Origin: Chara braunii
Lineage: Eukaryota > Streptophyta > Charophyceae > Charales > Characeae
Length of the DNA stretch: 64,000 bases
Assembly: GCA_003427395.1 (NCBI GenBank)
Contig: BFEA01000148.1
Span: 2,622,650-2,686,649 of the forward strand
Reading direction: 5' to 3'
Below are positions 8,846 through 21,293 of the stretch, piece by piece; the stretch's first letter is position 1; each line of letters opens with the position of its first letter. The position numbers and the translations under genes were made by a program. The notes below the pieces were generated by a model that worked only from the letters and a program-made list of their open reading frames with translations, was not told the DNA's origin and ran no database searches.

Positions 8846-11560
8846 AATATTGAATTTACCTGGGCTGGTTTGTCCGATAATAATACCTCAAAGCCAGTGG
8901 ACAGATCCGAATGCAGAAAGTTCTTCGAAGACCTGATCTCGTACACACCCGACGTGGACAACCTGTTAATAACAGGGGATTGAAACTGTTTGTTAGATGA
9001 TATAATGACAGCAGGTTCAACAGGTTCGGATATTTTGAGAAACGGTTAATGGGGGCCCAAATATTCGCCGTTTTCGTTGGCAATTGCGGTGCGAATTTCA
9101 TCACAAATTTTAAAAACAAACGATATGAGACCAGAGTGCAAACATAAAAAAGGAAATAGGCCAAAAAAAATGGAAAAAAAAAAAAGCACACCATGAAACC
9201 CTAACACAAAGACACTATCCGAGTCAAAATGAAGCATCCAACGAATTCAACAAAACGCCAACTTTTTCATTAGTGATCTAAACATGTCGAAACTGCACAC
9301 ATGACGTACCCTAAAGCACATATATATCACACAAAAAGAAAAACAAGAAAAAAAGCAAAACATCAGCACAATATGACATTTTCAGTGCAATTCGGTGTAA
9401 AATTCGTCGAAAATAACACCCCTGGTTAACCACGTGTGTTTTGGCGAGAGACGGTTAACGGGGGCCCAAATATTCGTCGTTTTCGTTGGCAATTGCGATG
9501 CGAATTTCATCACAAATTTTAAAAATAAACGATATGAGACCATAGTGCAAGCACTAATAGACTACATGACCGAACTGGACCTAGGCGATGCCTTTCGTCT
9601 CATGCACCCCTCAGACCCAGGTTTCACATGGGGCTCGCTCGCAACAGAAGGGAACTCAGTGGTAGTGCGAAAAAGATAGAATTTTGGACTCATGAGTCAG
9701 TCTTGGTGGGAGGCAGCAATAAATGTCAAAGTAATTAGACACCCCGCCTCCGATCACTATCCGGTAAAACTATCCTTCCAGCTGCAGGAGGTGGAGGACC
9801 GCGGTAGCGGGTTCTTTCGGCTCAACGTCCAGAACCTGAAAGACCCAGGCCTCTCGGCCTGGGTAGAATCTTTCTTCCAAAAATGGTCGCGGGCGCAACA
9901 ACGCTTTCACACAGTAGGGGATTGGTGGGATGCTGGTACTGCAATCACCGCAAATTTCCTGAGCATATTTTCACGGATAACTGCAGCCGAACGGAGAAAG
10001 GAAGAACAAGGATGCCTGAGGGAGTTACAGTGGGTAGAAGACCGTATGAACAGTCACCCAGTATTTGCGGTGGTCTGGGCAGAAGAAAGGGTGAAACTTT
10101 TAGCCAGGTGGGACGAGATCCAATAGGAAAAATCAAAGGAATGGGCAGAGAGGCTAACAGTAAAGGGGATTCCGGTCTATGATCGCATGACAAAAGAATC
10201 CTTTCAGTGGTTGCTACCCAAAAGAGCGGCACAGGGTATGAAAGAATTAACCCACCCCTTTTTCCCACAGGCTAGGCCGGCCACAACTTCGAAGGCCATG
10301 TGCAACTACGCAGGCCTGTACTTCAAGTATATCCTGACCTCGCATAGGCCTGAGGAACCCCCAGACACAGACCTATCGGTAGGCTCAACCCACTGGGACA
10401 ACCTTACTATCAGACTCACGCATGCAGGCAAGCTCGATTTGGACAGACCGGTCACAATCGAAGAAGTGCAGGAAACCATAAAAAACATGGTGAAAGGAAT
10501 GGCACCGGGAGGCGATGGTCTCCCAGTGGAATTCTACCTGCAACACGGCAAGGCCTTGTTTCCGCACCTGGTTCGGATTTATAACGAAGCCCTCACAGGA
10601 GGACATCTCTCGAAGGGCATGGCGCACGACATCATCTCCATTATGTACAAGAAGGGCGACAAATCTGAGATTGGGAATCGGAGGCCCATATCGCTATTGA
10701 ATGTATCATACAAAATTTTAGTTTTTTTACTAGCAAGAAGACTAGGGAGATACTTACCTGATCTAGTAGGACGCGATCAAGCTGCTTTTGTCCAGGGCCG
10801 ATCTATCTTCGATAACGTAGAGACTGCGATAGAAACCTTGGAATGGATTCACCAGGAGGATCTGGATATGGTCGTCCCACTTCTAGACCTAGAGAAAGCC
10901 TATGACCGGGTTAACTGGGCCTACGTCCTAACATCCCTGAAAGTCCTCCAGCTTGGCCCGAACTTCTGTCGCTGGGTCTGTGTGTTGTACGCTTTCTCAA
11001 CAGCAACAGTCACGGTCAATGGACATATGTCTTCTGTTTTTTTCCTCACAAGGTCCCTGAGGCAGGGATGCCCGCTCACACCACTTCTGTTTGTGATACA
11101 GTTGGAGGTACTAGTGTGCAACATTAGACAACATCCTCAATTCAGAGGCCTTTAAGTCCAGCACCGCGAATGTCGAGTCAAGGCATTGGCTGATGACCTC
11201 ATGGCGATCTCTGAAAATACAGAGGAATCACTGCACGCATTAACTGGGATGACAGGTGGATTTTGTTTGGAGGAATGCCCGAAGGCTTACCGCTGGCTAA
11301 AGGATGGGGATACATGGGCCAAGCCCTCAGGGCATGTATGTTTCTGGCGGTGTGGGAAGTCAGGATCAAGAATGTATTCGAAGGGCGGTTCATCTAAGAC
11401 AAGAGCATCAAGGCCACGGCGAAGCTCCACATCCGCCGTTCCATCAAGGTGGACTGGAGACGGAAAGTGCTCTGGGGGGACACAGAGCCAATGGCCTGGG
11501 TTGGTCCGCAGACACATGGGCACTCCAGGGCTGAATGGCCAAAGTTGAGAATGGAAAACT
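8846..11560 (+). pseudogene. Plus-strand L1-type LINE, 5'-truncated, broken
   Basis: A decayed non-LTR retrotransposon of the plant L1 type. Endonuclease pieces begin near 8846 (SKPVDRSECRKFFEDL, LLITGD, with a stop where the catalytic-site Trp should be) and resume at about 9551 (ALIDYMTELDLGD, DPGFTW, then ASDHYPVKL with the conserved SDH). The reverse transcriptase follows at 10187-11155 (NRRPISLLNVSYKI, QAAFVQGRSIFDN, DLEKAYDRVNW, RQGCPLTPLLF) and continues in another frame with ADDLMAI at 11186. Several stops and frameshifts and a roughly 0.5 kb insertion make it inactive. The 5' end and ORF1 are absent and no poly-A tail is visible. Its RT resembles that of the minus-strand LINE next door, so both are probably one clade. 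Confidence 0.9.
9043..9551. mobile_element. Insertion in LINE endonuclease, flanked by 100-bp direct repeats
   Basis: About 103 bp beginning GGTTAA(T/C)GGGGGCCCAAATA occurs at about 9044-9143 and again at about 9449-9551 as direct copies with few differences. About 300 bp of A-rich sequence lies between them. The block interrupts the endonuclease reading between SDILRNG and ALIDYM. Size and layout resemble a TRIM (miniature LTR element), but I see no primer site, polypurine tract or clean target duplication, so a local duplication is also possible. Confidence 0.6.
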
Positions 11561-11690
11561 GATATTGAATGAATGGATAATGAGTGAGGCGTAAGTACCT
11601 GAGTGCTCGGTTCGACCTCCGCGGTAGGAGGGCAGTAGCAAGGGGGACAAAGGGGTTGGAGGGAGCGTTGTTCTTCTCTGAGGAACAATT
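11561..11690. other. Junction between two convergent LINEs
   Basis: About 130 bp between the 3' ends of the plus-strand and minus-strand LINEs. No poly-A/poly-T tail and no target duplication can be seen, so neither 3' end is cleanly defined. Confidence 0.4.
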
Positions 11691-14600
11691 TCAGGTTCCA
11701 ATCTCCCGAGTTAGGGAGGTTACAGGCGCGTAACCACGCCCCCGGCCTATGTTCCACCGAACTAGGCAGTAGAGATAACTAATAGGCTGGGACAACTTTT
11801 TGAACCAAAATGTAATTACTTTCAATATTACGCAGCCTGTTAAGTTTTCTTTTAAGTCCGTCGAGCGGGATCCAGGCCTCAAGCGTGTCATGCCATAAAT
11901 TTTGATATGCACCACCCCTCTCTCTATCCAGGCTTTCCCAAAGGAGTTTGTGCTGCCATCTGTTTTCAAGGTGGAGTTGTCTATCGTAATAAGCGGATTT
12001 TCAAACAGGATCTGATTTAATACCTCTAGACGTGTTTCTGGTGGACGAAGGACTTCTGGAAAGAGTCTGTGCCAGGCAAACAGAATATTCCGCCACAATT
12101 TCGATTTTGGTTTTTTTTGCAGTAAAAGAAGGAATGAAAAAACAGAGTCAAACGTCAGCAGGGCGCGATAAGCCCCACTCCGTGGTGAGGATATATTCTG
12201 CCAGTTGAGTCCAAAGTTTGGAGCGAGTGCCAAAGGCTGCCGAGGGAACCCACTTGCGGAGAAGTGCAAGGTTCTGTTGGAACGGGTCCAACAAACCCAA
12301 CCCTCCCTGAGTCCTTGTTGTCGTCACTAAGTCCCAGACCACGTTTGAAATAAAACCTTGTTGAATCTCAGTTGCCGGCTTCCACAAGTAGCGGGCTGCA
12401 ACCTTCTTAATCCTAGAGTATGCCTCTTCACCCAGTAGGTGAATCGAGAGAGGGAACCATCGTAGTGAAAAGACCGCCGAAGATAATACCAGAGCACGAC
12501 CAATCAAAGAGAGCTTAAAATTTTGTGCCCAACCAGTAATCCTTGCCTCCACTTTATCAGCCAATAATGCATCCTGGGCCTTTGAACAATCCGACAAGGA
12601 AACTTGGATGCCCAGAAAACGATCCGAAGTATTAGCAGGAATACGATTAAGTCCCCAGTTCACACTCAATTCCCGGGAGTGGGGCAGGAAGCAAACAAAT
12701 TTATCCCAGTTTATGGAAGTTTCCGACAAGTCACAGTATGTGTCTAATACCTTTCTAAGTTCGTGAAGAGCAGAGGGGCTATTGTCGCATGCCACTGTAA
12801 GGTCATCGACAATCGATCCCCCCTTCCATTCCAGATGTGGGGCCAATTTCAGGCTCAAAATGTTAGTATTATTTCTAATATTATCAAGGAGAACTTCTAG
12901 TTGGAGCACAAATAACAACGGGGCAAGAGGGCAGCCTTGTCTGAGGGATCGTGTTAGCTTGAATTCTTCTAGCAGTCTACCATTCACCATTACTACTGAG
13001 GAAGCCTGTTCATAACTAGCTTTAACCCATGTTCTAAAGCCCGGGCCAAAACCCATCTTTTTGAGGGAAGTGTGGACAAAACTCCACCCCACTTTGTCAT
13101 AAGCCTTCTCCATATCAAAGAGAAGGATTGCGATATCCCTTTTTTCTTTCCCAATGATTTCAAGTGCTTGGATGATAGAAGCTATGCTATCAAATAACGA
13201 TCTTCCCTTAAAAAAAGCACCTTGTTCCCAACCAATAAGGGCAGGGAGGAGTTTGGCCAATCGCAAAGCCAGTGTTTTGACAAAGATTTTATAAGTGACG
13301 TTAAGTATTGAAATCGGTCTCCAATTGCACACTTCCCTCTTCTCCCCTTTTTTGTACAAGAGGGAGATCTTACCTTGAGTAAATCCCATGGGGAGGCGAC
13401 TTGTCCTGAGAGACTGGTTGTAGATATCACAAAGGAAAGGCGCAAATGTCCCTCAGACGGCCAAAAAGAGTTCAATAGGGATCTCATTCATTCCTGGGCT
13501 TTTCCCTTTAGCCATAGCCTGGGCTGCTGTAAAGATTTCTGCCTCATCCATCGGGTTGTCGAGTTCTAGAGCAACCGACTGTGAAATGAACTTACTGGTG
13601 GGATCCGAGAAGGAAGAGTTTTCTGCTAGGTCCCCTGATGAATCATCAGTCGGGCGTCTAGTGGATACTATATCCCTAAAATAAGCTAATGCATACTCAC
13701 ACATTTGGGTCGTTTCCACTGCAATCGGAAGAGAACTGTCGAAGGGGTGGGCCAATTTCCTGATTAAGGATTTAAATTTGTGCAGCAACAGGGAACTGAA
13801 AGTCAATTTAGTCATTCTATCATAGCCCACTATACCCCTAAGATTCAGGAACTCGATCCACTCAGTCTGTTTCCTTATTTCTAGAGCCTCCAACTTGGCC
13901 AAGGCATCCTTTCTAGTTGCCGGCCAATGCCGGTCTGAGAAAGGGTCCTTCCCCATTGCAGATTCTGCTTGGGTTATCAACTTAACCATTGATCTTTCTT
14001 CCCAATTTCTTTTTGCAGCCTTCATTCTAGAAAAGGTTATCATTTCCTGTCTTAAGATAGCGATGTGCGTATCTGCCCACTGGAGGGGATTGTCAAACAG
14101 TTTTTTCGCATCTTGCCATTTAGTCATATATGTAGTGATCCAGTCAATAATACCCTGGTCTTTTAGTAGGTTGGTATTTAACCGGAAAGGCGGGCGATGT
14201 CGTTCTACCGTATCTTTGGGTAGGATATCTAAGAGCACCGAGTAGTGATCAGACATAAATGCAGGCCTAACTTCGGACCAGATGCTGCGATCCCAGGGGC
14301 TTCCCCGAGCCAAGAAAAAATCCAACCTTTTCCTAGGGGCCAGGGAAGAGGGTGTGGGAGGCGGACCAAACCAGGTAAACCCGTTATCCTGAGGATGGAA
14401 AGTCCTGAAGGGGTCTATCAAAAGTTGTGTTTCGCAAAAGGAAGACGACATAATTGAATCTGAACGAAGAGGGGCAGAACCCAGGGTATCCAAACCTGGG
14501 TTGATCACTGTATTCCAATCTCCACATACAATCAAATTTTTTGTATCAAGGAGACATCCTGGAAGATTCATGAAGAAGTCTTTGCGACTGTTGTAATCAA

Positions 14601-14958
14601 TAGGAGCATAGACAGTCATTATGGTCCATTCTTCCTCATCTATCGCTACTTTAACCCAAGCCCACCGTCCTTCGTTGTCGTGGTATTGGTCAATTACCTC
14701 AATATCCAGATCCTTGTTGATGAACATAGTCACCCCACCTTTGGATCCCACCGCTGGGGACCAAATCTGGGGGCCATCCCACCAACGCTGAATAGTGGAT
14801 AATTTAACCGTGTCAAGTTTAGTCTCTTGGATGCACACTATCTGTACATTTTGCGAGTGAAGCCAATCCTTAAACCTGTTTTTTTTTAACCGTTTATTTG
14901 AGCCACCAAATCCCCGTACATTCCATGTCACGAGTCTGATCCTATTTGGAAGGACCAT
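11691..14958 (-). pseudogene. LINE ORF2: endonuclease and reverse transcriptase (broken)
   Basis: The N-terminal APE-type endonuclease is complete by eye: LVTWNVRGFGG, CIQETKLD, VCGDWNTVINP, NGFTWFG and MSDHYSVLLD carry the expected Asn, Glu, Asp/Asn and SDH residues. The reverse transcriptase follows: NWRPISILNVTYKI, GRSLFDSI, DMEKAYDKVGW, RQGCPLAPLLFVLQLEVL and IVDDLTVACDN (the usual FADD is VDD here). A single in-frame TGA at 13453-13455 separates the two domains, and a frameshift at about 12150-12270 moves the C-terminal part (KLWRNILFAWHRLFP) to another frame. The protein would be about 1090 residues. It would nick target DNA and copy the LINE RNA in place. Confidence 0.93.
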
Positions 14959-17411
14959 TACCCAAGCCTCTGCCGCAAGGAAGTTGGATGCGGGCTACAG
15001 GTCTGCTTTTGGCTATCGTCCCCCTACCTCTCGGTAGGGAAGGCTGCGAAGGTTCACCTCCCACACCCGAAGTGGGGGGGGGGGGGGGGGTTGACAGGGT
15101 GGCTAACTCCGTCGTAAAATGGTCCGATGTGAGGGCATCAGCCGCCTCAGTGTGGTGGAGCCATTTTGCAACATCTGCAACGGACAAGCCCCGTGGCAAA
15201 GAAATGTCTCTTAGGGAGTCCGAGGACATTTCCAACAACCTGGGTAGGGGTAACCAATATATTTGTTGAGCACGCAGTCTCTCCAGATCTGAGGCATTGG
15301 CTTGGAGGGCCAGACAGGCAATATGCAGAACAGTCTTGCTGCCCTGACCGTTAATCACTATACTGCGTCCACTTTTTACTGTGCGCAGACGAGTGCACGT
15401 ACCAAAATTCTGAGTGACATGTTTCTTGGTGGCCGAGAGCCATGTCGATTCCGAAGGTGGGCCCATGGGCACCTACTCGCAGTGATAAAGCCTCCTCTTG
15501 GTCCATATTCGTCCAAATCATTGGGCCATGAGGGGAGGGGGTAATTACCAATGGAATCAAAAATTCTTTCACGTTTCCTACAGCCCTGTCTTTAGCTGAC
15601 AGGGTTTGCATTGGGAGAGACATGTCCAGCTGTTTGGCCGAACCAGGCTTTCCCTGCTTGGGCTTAGCTATATCACTGGGGAGGGTAGTAGTAGGAAGTG
15701 AGGGGCCTGCTCTGTCCTTTTTCCCTACGACTTTTTTCTTTATCGCCCTCTGCTTTTTTGTCGGGGAAGCCTTAATCGGAGGGGAGGTTGGTCTTTCTAC
15801 TAGCGTCGGAGTTTCCTCCGCTCCAGGTGTCCCATTGTGGCTCCCGACAGAAAGAAAATCGTCTTTGTCTGAGCCGGACAGGACTTCTGATAACGGGTGC
15901 TCCATCGATGCATCTTTTAATAAATAGAGATTTTTCACTCCCAAATCTGAGTCATAATCTTTTTCATCTTGTGACGAAATGAAAACCTCATTTTCGTATA
16001 CGTGTCGGTCTTGTAAATACCTCGTTCCATCTGACTGGGGCTGGGGAGCCTCCTCCTCTCCCTCGTCATCCTAAGACGACGAGAGGATGGGGGATTCTTG
16101 TCCCGAGCCTTTATCCAGATCACGTAGTGCTAGCTCATTTCCCTGAGGCACAAAGTCCTGATCTCTGTCACCCAGGTCATTCCTATCTTCCCTTTTCCGT
16201 TTCTCCTAACCTGGGGTAGTCCGATCCTCTTTCATTTTGTCTACAGAGGCATATTAACTTTTCCCTTTTTCCACTTGTCCTTTATCCCCCACCTTCTTAT
16301 TCACGTTGTTTTCCTTTTCCAGTGGAAGTTTCACTGACAGACGTTTCTCCCCTTCTTTCACCTTCTCACCCTTTTTCTCATCACTTCTCTTCAGAATGTC
16401 CCCACTAGTGCCCTCCTTGTCTTTCTGTACCTTCACCCACCGCACTTCTTTCCTTATTACCCCGTCGCTTGCCTCTTTCCCACCCTCTCTCCCCTTTTCC
16501 CCCCTCCCATCCCCACCACCTTGGACTACCTTATCCCCTTCCTTTCCCTTCCCACCCTTCGTTTCCTTGACTACCTTTGCGTATGATTTTTTATTCTTCG
16601 ATAGGCAGTCTTCATCTCCCTCTGAGTGAAAGTGTCTCCTACAGGCCGGACACCAAGGGGTTTCGGCACACACAACCTTCAATTCAACGTATCCGTCTGG
16701 ACCCAAATCAATCACCAAATACCTTTTGTACCGCAATCGGGCCGATGACTCAAGGTCAAACCTTACGTTCAGGAGTTCAGGGTCAAGTTTGTCTTTGAAC
16801 GCGGCGTATTCCTTGATCAGGTCACTACCGTATGCGTCACGCACTGCCCCTGGGAGAAGGGGTAAAACTCCAATTGGAACCTGCTAGTATCTAATCCAGA
16901 AGAAGCGATGCCTAGACACTTCCCTCCACTCCCAGAGCTCGTTATCGGTCATCCAAGGACCAAAGGAAATGCTATATTTAACTTTATCAAGCTCGATTTC
17001 CGTCTGAGAAACTTTCAACATATATGCTGCAACTTCCTTGGAAGGGGCTATATAGGTAATCAGATTACGCCCCTCATTGTGGAACAGGCCTCTCTTTGTC
17101 GGGGAGGCGAGTTGGGAAGTCGTGGCCCATCCATTCTCATACATCCGTACCAAGCGTTTCTTAACGTCCAAAGGGAGTGACGAGGTATCGTCACCAAATT
17201 GGATCGTTACAGCGTGCTCATGTAGCCACTCAGCCTGAATTTCATAAAGCTCAGGGTTGACTATGACCTTGACATAGTCCTCTCCCTCTTCCATTCTGGA
17301 CGGAGCCAGGCGGGGGGAAAGGATCCCATCCAGATAACATCGCGATATAAAATCACGAATACGCTGCTTTTCCTCCGGCACGCTAGGCCGGAGGGGCCCT
17401 GGAGAGGTCAT
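14942..17411 (-). pseudogene. LINE ORF1: RNA-binding gag-like protein (broken)
   Basis: The reading begins with MTSPGPLRPSVPEEKQRIRD and continues through a globular region (EAW-type pattern near GPWMTDNELWEWREV) to a single zinc knuckle, CPACRRHFHSEGDEDC. It then enters a long Lys/Glu/Gly-rich tail, a Ser-rich part, and a C-terminal part ending in a basic stretch. In-frame stops occur at 16884 and 16254, with more between 16254 and 15944, and there is a frameshift at about 15350-15470. The layout matches plant L1 ORF1 proteins (DUF4283-like domain plus CCHC), though the assignment rests on order and the zinc knuckle. It would bind LINE RNA. It overlaps the ORF2 start by 17 bp. Confidence 0.8.
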
Positions 17412-17616
17412 AAACGAAGAAAGAAGAAAAGCGGAATACCTCGTCTACTTATATCCAAATAAAGTAACTAAAAGACCTACCTACAGTTAGATACCGACAA
17501 GTCAGAGCTTCCAAAACGTCAAGATAAATTATTACTCCCACATGCTTCACATAAAATTCTTAGGAAAGAGAAAAATGGATTGGGGATCGAATTAAGTTAT
17601 ACCTGCTCCGCTTTCC

Positions 17617-18278
17617 TCAACGCCGGGGAGGAGTTGATATTTCAAATTTCCCAGTTTTGGGTCCTCTGGGTCCCCTATAGGAGGGAACTCCTTGACGATT
17701 TTCCCCATTGCTGCTTCCAACCCTGTCCTGATGTAGACTGAAGCGGCAATTGGGAAACGCATCGCCATTACCCAATATCTTTTTCATTTGCCCTCCTCTC
17801 TTTTCTTTTCCCATTCCGTTCGGGGGAGCCACCGACGAAAGAAAACGAAATTCCATTTATTGACCTCTTTGAATTTCATTTCTTTCTTAGTGTTCACTAA
17901 CCACTCCACGACTTTGAGGTTTTTTGCTACATAGGTGATCTGTCATTTTCCTTCCATGTGTGCAGTCCCTCTTTCCACGACAGGTTCCTCTTCAGTCATG
18001 ACAGATTCTTCCAGATATCGAATCAGATTGAACTTTTTGTCGTTCGACCAATTTTTTGTTCCGCCCTAGAATACGATCAAGACTGTCATCTTTTTGAGGA
18101 ATACATACTGTGCCCTCTGAAACGCCTCACTCGGCCTTACTTCAATGCAATCACCGTCTTCATTTACTGTTGTTTGGACATAATTAGAGACATCCTGTGA
18201 AACATGGTCTATAAACCAACCCTCCATAATCTCGGTGAGCTTTTGGACTTCTTCATTGGTCTGAGATCCGTTGGCCAT
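17617..18278 (-). pseudogene. Probable 5' part of LINE ORF1
   Basis: Short minus-strand frames upstream of 17411 (MANGSQTNEEVQKLTEIMEG at 18278 and MEFRFLSSVAPPNG at 17856) lie in the right place and orientation to be the decayed N-terminal part of ORF1. I see no domain. The start of the element is not precisely placed. Confidence 0.45.
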
Positions 18279-19687
18279 TAACCCAGCTAAAGCAGAATGT
18301 GAGGCGGTGCTGCTAAAGACTAAGTGGTATGTTTTCCCAGAAGGTGGATTGGTAACGTTTGGAGCGAGGAGTGGGCGCAGGGGGGGTATGCGGTATCGTA
18401 GTTGATATGCTGTGGGGGTGGTAGTGAGTTTATCCTGAACGGAGTAATTTGTTCCCAGGGGTGGGATCTGGACACGACCGAGGGTGAGACGTTGGTTTGG
18501 GAATTGGGGAATAACGGGCGGGCCAGGGGATGGATACGGTCGGAGAGAGGGAGCGGGTTCCGGCCCTGGCTCTGGTCGGGGGAAACTTCGGGAGTGTATG
18601 ACGAGAGACCAGATGAGGATGATCCAGCAGGGAAACTAGGGGTAGGACCTTGGCTGCGTTGGAGTGGGAGGGTTGTGGAGGGACGAGGTACGAGAGCGAG
18701 AAGGAGTGAGTTAGTGCGGTCGGATGTGGTCGTGTTGTGAGGCGGGAGTGATGGACTGGGATGGGATTGCGGTGGGCGGGGGGGTGTATGTGAGTTTTCC
18801 GATTAGAGCACCGAGTATGCTATTACACGGAAAATGACAAAAATTAAAAAGTGAGAGTGGCAAGACAATAATAGTGTTTCCCGGAAGAGGTTCGCGTAGC
18901 GGTCGCGAATAAAAAGAGAAACAGGGCCCCTGGCATCTACGGGATTTGAGGGTTAGGGCCGAATACCAAATTAGGTATTAACTACTTGGTCCAACCGGGG
19001 CCGACTGTTTTTGAAAAGTGGAAGACAGGGCGTAAGAATACTTTATCGGGAAACGTATGTGGAGTGCTATCTCCAGGGTAATTCCAAATTAGTACAGAGA
19101 GGAGATCGGGGCCAGCAGGATAGGATGAAACTATAGTAAATAAATGCAATCAAAGCAAAGGGCGGGGGAAGGAAGGTAAGAGAATTGAGTTTACCCCAGC
19201 CGGGCTTCCGTCTCTGGTTCAATGCGTGCAAAATACGATAACGCCGAGAAATCTTGCAGCTGCGCCGAAAGGAGGTCGATTGTTACCCCGATTGAGTAGG
19301 AGAGCATCCCTTGGAAGGATCGATGAAAAACCACACTACAAGCAGTAGCTTCACTTGGAAGAGAAGGGGGCTGAGTGTCGCTGTAGGTTTGGATGAAAAT
19401 CTGTAGCGGGACGTTCCACTGGAACTGTTGGGAGGCCGATCGCTTGGGGGAGGTGTTTTCCACTGATGGAGTTACCAAAGCAAAAACATATGCATTGGGA
19501 TTAACTCCTCATCATTACCTTCGCCCCGCCGGGTCGAAGGTTGGATAGCTATGGTGAGATCTTACACTGAGCGAAAAGCCACGCGAGAACAACGCAGGTG
19601 ACGGAGCGCCGCAGAAGTCGCGTGCCAATCCGTCCCCCGGAGTGGCTTTTGTCGCGACTTTGGAACTGTTATAGGTCCAGCTTGTGG
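18279..19687. other. Unassigned sequence upstream of the minus-strand LINE
   Basis: 18390-18780 is G-rich and may be the LINE's 5' untranslated region (antisense view). A 95-residue minus-strand frame at 19191-19478 resembles nothing I know. No other feature is visible. Confidence 0.4.
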
Positions 19688-19860
19688 CGCGAGGTCCCAG
19701 TCGCTAAAAGGAATGGATTAGGCGCCGGAATGTGGATAGGTTTTTGGAGAGATTCAGTCAGAAAAGCAGATCGATGGCGATTTTCTGCACCGCTCCGCCA
19801 AAAACTTCCAGACCCAGGCATGAAATTCAAATCCTCTTTGATAGTGAGTGGGACCTCGGT
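19688..19860. mobile_element. Foldback element, GCGAGGTCCCA family
   Basis: The left arm GCGAGGTCCCAGTCGCTAAA with AATGGATTAGG pairs imperfectly with the right arm ending TAGTGAGTGGGACCTCG. It is related to the elements at 8254-8425 and 8500-8643. A poly-T run lies just beyond the right end at about 19864-19884. Confidence 0.75.
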
Positions 19861-19945
19861 CGTTTTTTTTTTTTTTTTTTTTTTCCTCGGTCATTTTTCT
19901 GCGCGTTGCTGTTACAGAGTTGTCGTTATTTTACCATTTCTCGAT

Positions 19946-20051
19946 TTAGGGCCAGATCCCACTAGCCCCTATTGTTCGTTTTTCGTGACCGTTGATATTC
20001 GTAATCGAGGGTGGAAAATGAATAATCCAGGGTAGTGGGATCTGACCCTAA
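19946..20051. mobile_element. Foldback element, TTAGGGCCAGATCCCACTA ends
   Basis: The 19-bp left arm TTAGGGCCAGATCCCACTA and the inverted right arm (20033-20051) differ at one position. If the element proper starts at GGGCC, the flanks are TTA and TAA, which share TA. The interior is about 70 bp and non-coding. Confidence 0.85.
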
Positions 20052-20544
20052 GCATGTCAGGGGCCATGCTTCTCGGATGTCCCGAAGGATGGCGGTCGTT
20101 TTTTTTGTTTTTTTTTTATATTTTTTTTTGTTTTTCGGAGGTCATTTTCTGGAAAATTCATCATCAGCCTTGCCGCACTACTCACGAACCGCCGAACTAC
20201 TCAGGAAACATGAAAAGCGCCGAGTGAATCTAATCCTGAAAAGCGCCGCGTGCATCTTCTAATTGACACAGAAGGTGCAGGTATATACACCAACCACGGC
20301 GAATAGTAGGTGATGTACCTTGAGACCTTGTGCGTGAAGATGCGCTGGGGTGAGGCTCCGCTGCATGCGCGTGGTAAGATGCGCTCGGGTGCGGCTCCGC
20401 CCCCGCTGATGCAGCGGAGCGTGTTTCCGGGCGGAATTCCGGTAATGGCGGCCAAGAATTGTGAAGCTGTATATATCCTTTTTTTTTTTTTTTTTTTCAC
20501 GAATATATCCTATTTCTCAGGTGAACCTGGAGAGAAAATAAAAA
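20052..20544. other. Unassigned, with foldback remnants
   Basis: It contains poly-T tracts at about 20098-20130 and 20480-20498. A stretch near 20168 (GCCGCACTACTCACGAA) looks like a degraded foldback arm followed by CGTGCATCTTC. No gene is visible. Confidence 0.45.
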
Positions 20545-20715
20545 GGGCCTCGCCACACCACTGTCGAAACGAAAACAAAAAGCACTAGTGCATCTTGCCC
20601 CAAAAGTGGCCAGAATTGCATCTGTTGATATGAATAGCAACGGACGCATCTTAGCACTTTCCGCGGGAAGATGCATTTGTTCTCTGTTCGTTTCGACAGT
20701 GGTGTGGCGAGGCCC
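20545..20715. mobile_element. MITE-like element with perfect 29-bp terminal inverted repeats
   Basis: The arm at 20545-20573, starting GGGCCTCGCCACACCACTGT, is the exact reverse complement of 20687-20715. Pairing continues inward with interruptions (GTGCATCTT blocks on both sides), so the 171-bp element can fold into one long hairpin. The perfect arms suggest recent movement or repair. Flanks (AAA, GAA) do not give a clear target duplication. Confidence 0.9.
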
Positions 20716-21141
20716 GAAGACGAAGAATCAGGTCGATCATCCAATCACAGTTCGTGTTCAGATGGGCGCGAAGCGCTCTCGAATATGCAATCACGGGAGG
20801 AGTCGTCAAACCAGCCCCACGCCAGGTGCTCCTACGGCCGTTCATCACCATGGTAGCGTCTCAATGGTACGTATTGCATTCGATTTTAATTTTTGATTTC
20901 GACACCGAAGTCACAGGGCATCCTTCTACCCTTGTCTGGAACTACGATTTTGCCCCCGCTCCCCCTCCCCTCCGACGTCAAGTCCCTCTCACCCGAACTC
21001 TCACTTTCTGGCCGTAGATCTCTCGATAATCGAAGGGCCAGAAAGGAAGACTCCGGGCCAAGTGGAACCTGTCCCAGTCTTTCAGCTCATCGCCTGTCGC
21101 ACTCGCGAGCAGTCATATGTTCTGTTGTCGATCGACTCTCT

Positions 21142-21214
21142 GGGCCTCGCTGCGCTACTCTCGAAATGTGCAAGACGAGAGTGAATCTTCCGCTAGAGTA
21201 GTTCAGCGAGGCCC
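21142..21214. mobile_element. Very short foldback element (73 bp)
   Basis: The left arm GGGCCTCGCTGCGCTACTCT and right arm AGAGTAGTTCAGCGAGGCCC are inverted copies with two mismatches. TCT flanks both ends, consistent with a 3-bp target duplication. Only about 30 bp lie between the arms, including GTGAATCTTCC. Confidence 0.8.
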
Positions 21215-21293
21215 TCTCTCACGAAGAGCCATCTGGCCTCTATTTCTATGTCTATTCCTATCCTCTTGTGTCATTTATGACTGTTTCGCCTGA

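Larger units (their letters stand above)
11691..18278 (-). mobile_element. Nearly full-length L1-type LINE, minus strand
   Basis: On the minus strand this region reads an ORF1 region (18278 to 14942) and then ORF2 with endonuclease and reverse transcriptase (14958 to about 11691). This is the usual L1 order, with a short overlap between the ORFs. Both ORFs are broken by a small number of stops and frameshifts, so the copy is inactive but not ancient. No poly-A tail is visible at the 3' end. Confidence 0.9.

Noticed and set aside
19191-19478. 95-codon minus-strand frame
   Set aside because: No domain, no neighbour context and an expected length for chance frames in this GC content.
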